From Lentisphaerota bacterium (GTDB taxonomy: Bacteria > Verrucomicrobiota > Lentisphaeria > Victivallales > Victivallaceae), in the NCBI GenBank assembly GCA_015061605.1, contig SUWH01000002.1, positions 1 to 64,000 on the forward strand: a stretch of DNA of 64,000 bases, read 5' to 3'. Within the stretch, counting starts at the first letter, position 1. The number at the start of each line of letters is the position of its first letter. Made by a program: the position numbers and the translations under genes. Below the pieces are notes generated by a model that was not told where the DNA came from, did not search any database, and saw nothing but the letters and a program-made list of their open reading frames with translations. Positions 62,425-64,000 of the stretch are shown in pieces.

Positions 62425-62949
62425 TCAATTTTCTCCCGGTTTATTATTGGCTTCAACGATTGAAATTGCATAATTGCAGCTCAAACGGAAACACCATTTC
62501 AAGGCTTCAAAGAGCAGCAGCACCGGATCGGCGGCATTGGCACATTGTTCGCTCCAGGCGAGATATTTTTCCGCACACTCCGAAGGGAAGGATGAGGCTT
62601 TGAATTTTTCAGTTATTTTATCTTCGGCGTAGACCGGGATTTGTCCGGTAAGCATGCCGTTGAGTTCAAATTTGTCCGGCTGGTTGTTGTACATATTGGT
62701 CACCGCTTCGGCGGCTTTGCCGAAAACAAAGGTGAACATGGAACTTACTTCATCCGGATGCAGTTCGCCGGAGTTTTCTCCGAAGCGGTTGCGGATTTCG
62801 GCAAGCATTTTGATTATCAGCTCCTTTTCCGCTTCGGCAAGGCGCGGCGAAGTCGCCACCGGACCTGTGAGCAAACCGCAGGAGGCGGCACATTCAACTA
62901 CACATTTGGCAACCGCTTGTGCCGCCAGGGAACGACTGAATTCAGCCAT
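62425..62949 (-). CDS. Soluble protein of unknown function
   Basis: A 174-residue, mainly helical protein with no signal peptide or membrane segment. It has several cysteines (Cys16, Cys20, Cys24 in KCVVECAASCG) and an acidic middle part. I do not recognise the family. AGAGG precedes the ATG, which lies 16 bp after the 58-residue membrane protein gene; its stop overlaps the transporter start. The setting suggests a unit with the M42 peptidase, the small membrane protein and the transporter. Confidence 0.7.
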   Translation of the reverse strand: MAEFSRSLAAQAVAKCVVECAASCGLLTGPVATSPRLAEAEKELIIKMLAEIRNRFGENSGELHPDEVSSMFTFVFGKAAEAVTNMYNNQPDKFELNGMLTGQIPVYAEDKITEKFKASSFPSECAEKYLAWSEQCANAADPVLLLFEALKWCFRLSCNYAISIVEANNKPGEN

Positions 62950-62964
62950 AAAGATAAAATCCTC

Positions 62965-63141
62965 TCAAAAGAACATGAAAAATATTCCGATAAGCATAAA
63001 AAAGCCCAGAAACAGTATGTATAATATTTTCCAACAGAGAAAATAACGGTTGGATTTCCAGCTGCCCGGGGCGCTGGGATGCCCCGCCAGCCGGGAAAAA
63101 CCGCCGGTATTAACATAGTTTCCGAGTTTTGAATTTGCCAT
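62965..63141 (-). CDS. Small single-pass membrane protein (58 residues)
   Basis: A short frame encodes a polar N-terminal half (MANSKLGNYVNTGGFSRLAG) and a C-terminal hydrophobic helix (about 37-58) ending directly at the stop. Its ATG overlaps the stop of the M42 peptidase gene (TAATG), which strongly suggests translational coupling, and the next gene starts 16 bp after its stop. No family is recognised. Confidence 0.6.
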   Translation of the reverse strand: MANSKLGNYVNTGGFSRLAGHPSAPGSWKSNRYFLCWKILYILFLGFFMLIGIFFMFF

Positions 63142-64000
63142 TACCGCACCGGGATGAATGATTCATTGCCGCTGAATGAGGCAATGGTTTCGGTGAGCAG
63201 TTCAATTGCCGCTTCCGCATCGCGCAGGTCGCACATTTCGACCTGGGAGTGCATGTAGCGGTTGGGGACGCTCAACAACGCAGTTGCAACTCCGGCGCGG
63301 GTCATCTGGAGTGCGGCGGTATCGGTGCCGCCGGTGGCGCGGTGGGCGGTGCTTTCCTGAATGGCGATTGCATTGTCTTTTGCCGTTTTACGCAGAATTT
63401 CACCGAGAACGATGTTGTTGTCGCAGCTCTTACTCAAGATGATGCCTTTGCCAAGAGTAATATCTCCGTACTGCCGTTTGGGAATATCCGGCAGATCAGT
63501 GGCGAAACCGACATCGATACCGAATCCGACCTGCGGATCGATACCGAAACAGCTTACGGTCGCACCGCGCAGACCGACCTCTTCCTGTACCGAACCCACG
63601 CCGAAAACGGCAACATTGAGTTTGCGTTTGGCAAGACGGCGCATGGTTTCAGCGACGATAAAGGCGCCGATCTTGTCATCACAGCCTTTGGAGATGAAGC
63701 GGTTGGCGTTGAGCATCCGGAAGTTTTCCCGCATGACCACCGGATCACCGATGGAAACGAGTTCTTCGGCTTCGGCTTTATTTGCCGCGCCGATATCGAT
63801 CCACATGTCGTGGAGTTCGACCGCACAATCGCGTTCTTTGGGCTTGAGCAGATGGATGGGCTTTTTGCCGATAACGCCGGGGACTTTACCTTTGGCAGTG
63901 AGAATGTCGACTTCACTGGAAGGAACATTGAGCTTGTCGATGCCGCCGTTGGGGCGGAAATAAAGTAAACCCTCTTCGGAAATGTAGACGATCTGGAAAC
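63141..64000 (-). CDS. M42-family glutamyl aminopeptidase (5' end outside the window)
   Basis: The frame is open to the window edge, giving at least 286 residues of an M42 aminopeptidase. Metal and catalytic residues are visible: DDKIGAF, the paired glutamates in GSVQEEVGLRG, the aspartate in GIDVGFATD and the histidine in RYMHSQVE; HRATGGTDTAALQMTRAGV is the conserved C-terminal segment. The upstream part EEGLLYFRPNGGID and VPGVIGKKPIHLL matches the family's internal PDZ-like subdomain. It trims N-terminal residues from peptides in the cytoplasm, usually as a dodecamer. The true start is to the right of the window. Confidence 0.9.
   Translation of the reverse strand, partial: FQIVYISEEGLLYFRPNGGIDKLNVPSSEVDILTAKGKVPGVIGKKPIHLLKPKERDCAVELHDMWIDIGAANKAEAEELVSIGDPVVMRENFRMLNANRFISKGCDDKIGAFIVAETMRRLAKRKLNVAVFGVGSVQEEVGLRGATVSCFGIDPQVGFGIDVGFATDLPDIPKRQYGDITLGKGIILSKSCDNNIVLGEILRKTAKDNAIAIQESTAHRATGGTDTAALQMTRAGVATALLSVPNRYMHSQVEMCDLRDAEAAIELLTETIASFSGNESFIPVR

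Overview
The window reads as bacterial chromosome at about 50% GC with dense, mostly housekeeping genes. The protein style (type III glutamine synthetase, DWG-type Ser/Thr kinases, Gfo/Idh/MocA and SGNH enzymes, 'DPFSGKP'-type C-termini, AlpA plus tyrosine integrase) suggests the PVC superphylum, most likely Lentisphaerota (Victivallales-like). That placement is inference from recognised families; no rRNA is present to test it. Promoters are unusually uniform: TTGACA/TTGAAA, 16-17 bp, TATATT, often followed by AT.

Layout. 1-2085: end of an integrated element (AlpA-like regulator, tyrosine integrase) abutting the 3' end of tRNA-Arg(ACG). 2239-3075: rplM-rpsI. 3407-6075: a secreted MORN-repeat/HEAAH protein split by an apparent -1 frameshift at a run of seven A. 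6076-7093: hairpin-rich intergenic repeats, a duplicated 3' fragment of tRNA-Cys, and tRNA-Cys(GCA) itself. 7197-11124: two tandem paralogous membrane proteins of unknown function. 11288-12250: a hydroxyacid dehydrogenase. 12463-21973: glnN, prmA and a glycogen operon (stand-alone glycogen-binding module, glgP, glgA, glgB; no glgC here). 21958-41534: mixed genes: G1P dehydrogenase, SGNH hydrolase, SanA-like, MurC-like ligase divergent from a PP2C phosphatase, orphan Opp-type ATPase, CTP-dependent lipid kinase-like protein, Gfo/Idh/MocA oxidoreductase, cca, gph, tsaD, LysM/L,D-transpeptidase, accA, ArgA-like acetyltransferase, amidase, PHP phosphoesterase and mfd.

41715-51394: rpoD-type sigma factor and purU, then a long co-directional block tig-clpP-clpX-kinase-dxr-GT39-like-secreted protein. 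The kinase has its nucleotide-binding lysine apparently moved into the glycine-rich loop, as in eukaryotic WNK kinases. 51395-64000 (all minus): methyltransferase, nagA, a TyrA-AroK fusion, a GT39-like protein, plsX, rpmF, a repeat region, GDPD, a Kdo/InaA-like kinase, fabD, a SEL1 lipoprotein, an MFS transporter, two small unknown proteins and an M42 aminopeptidase cut by the window end.

Most promising for follow-up: the WNK-like bacterial kinase downstream of clpX, the slippery-site MORN metalloprotease, the overlapping symmetric divergent promoter between murC-like and PP2C genes, the tRNA-Cys fragment/dispersed repeat family, and the tandem membrane paralogs. No CRISPR array, recognisable antiphage cassette or complete mobile element was seen.
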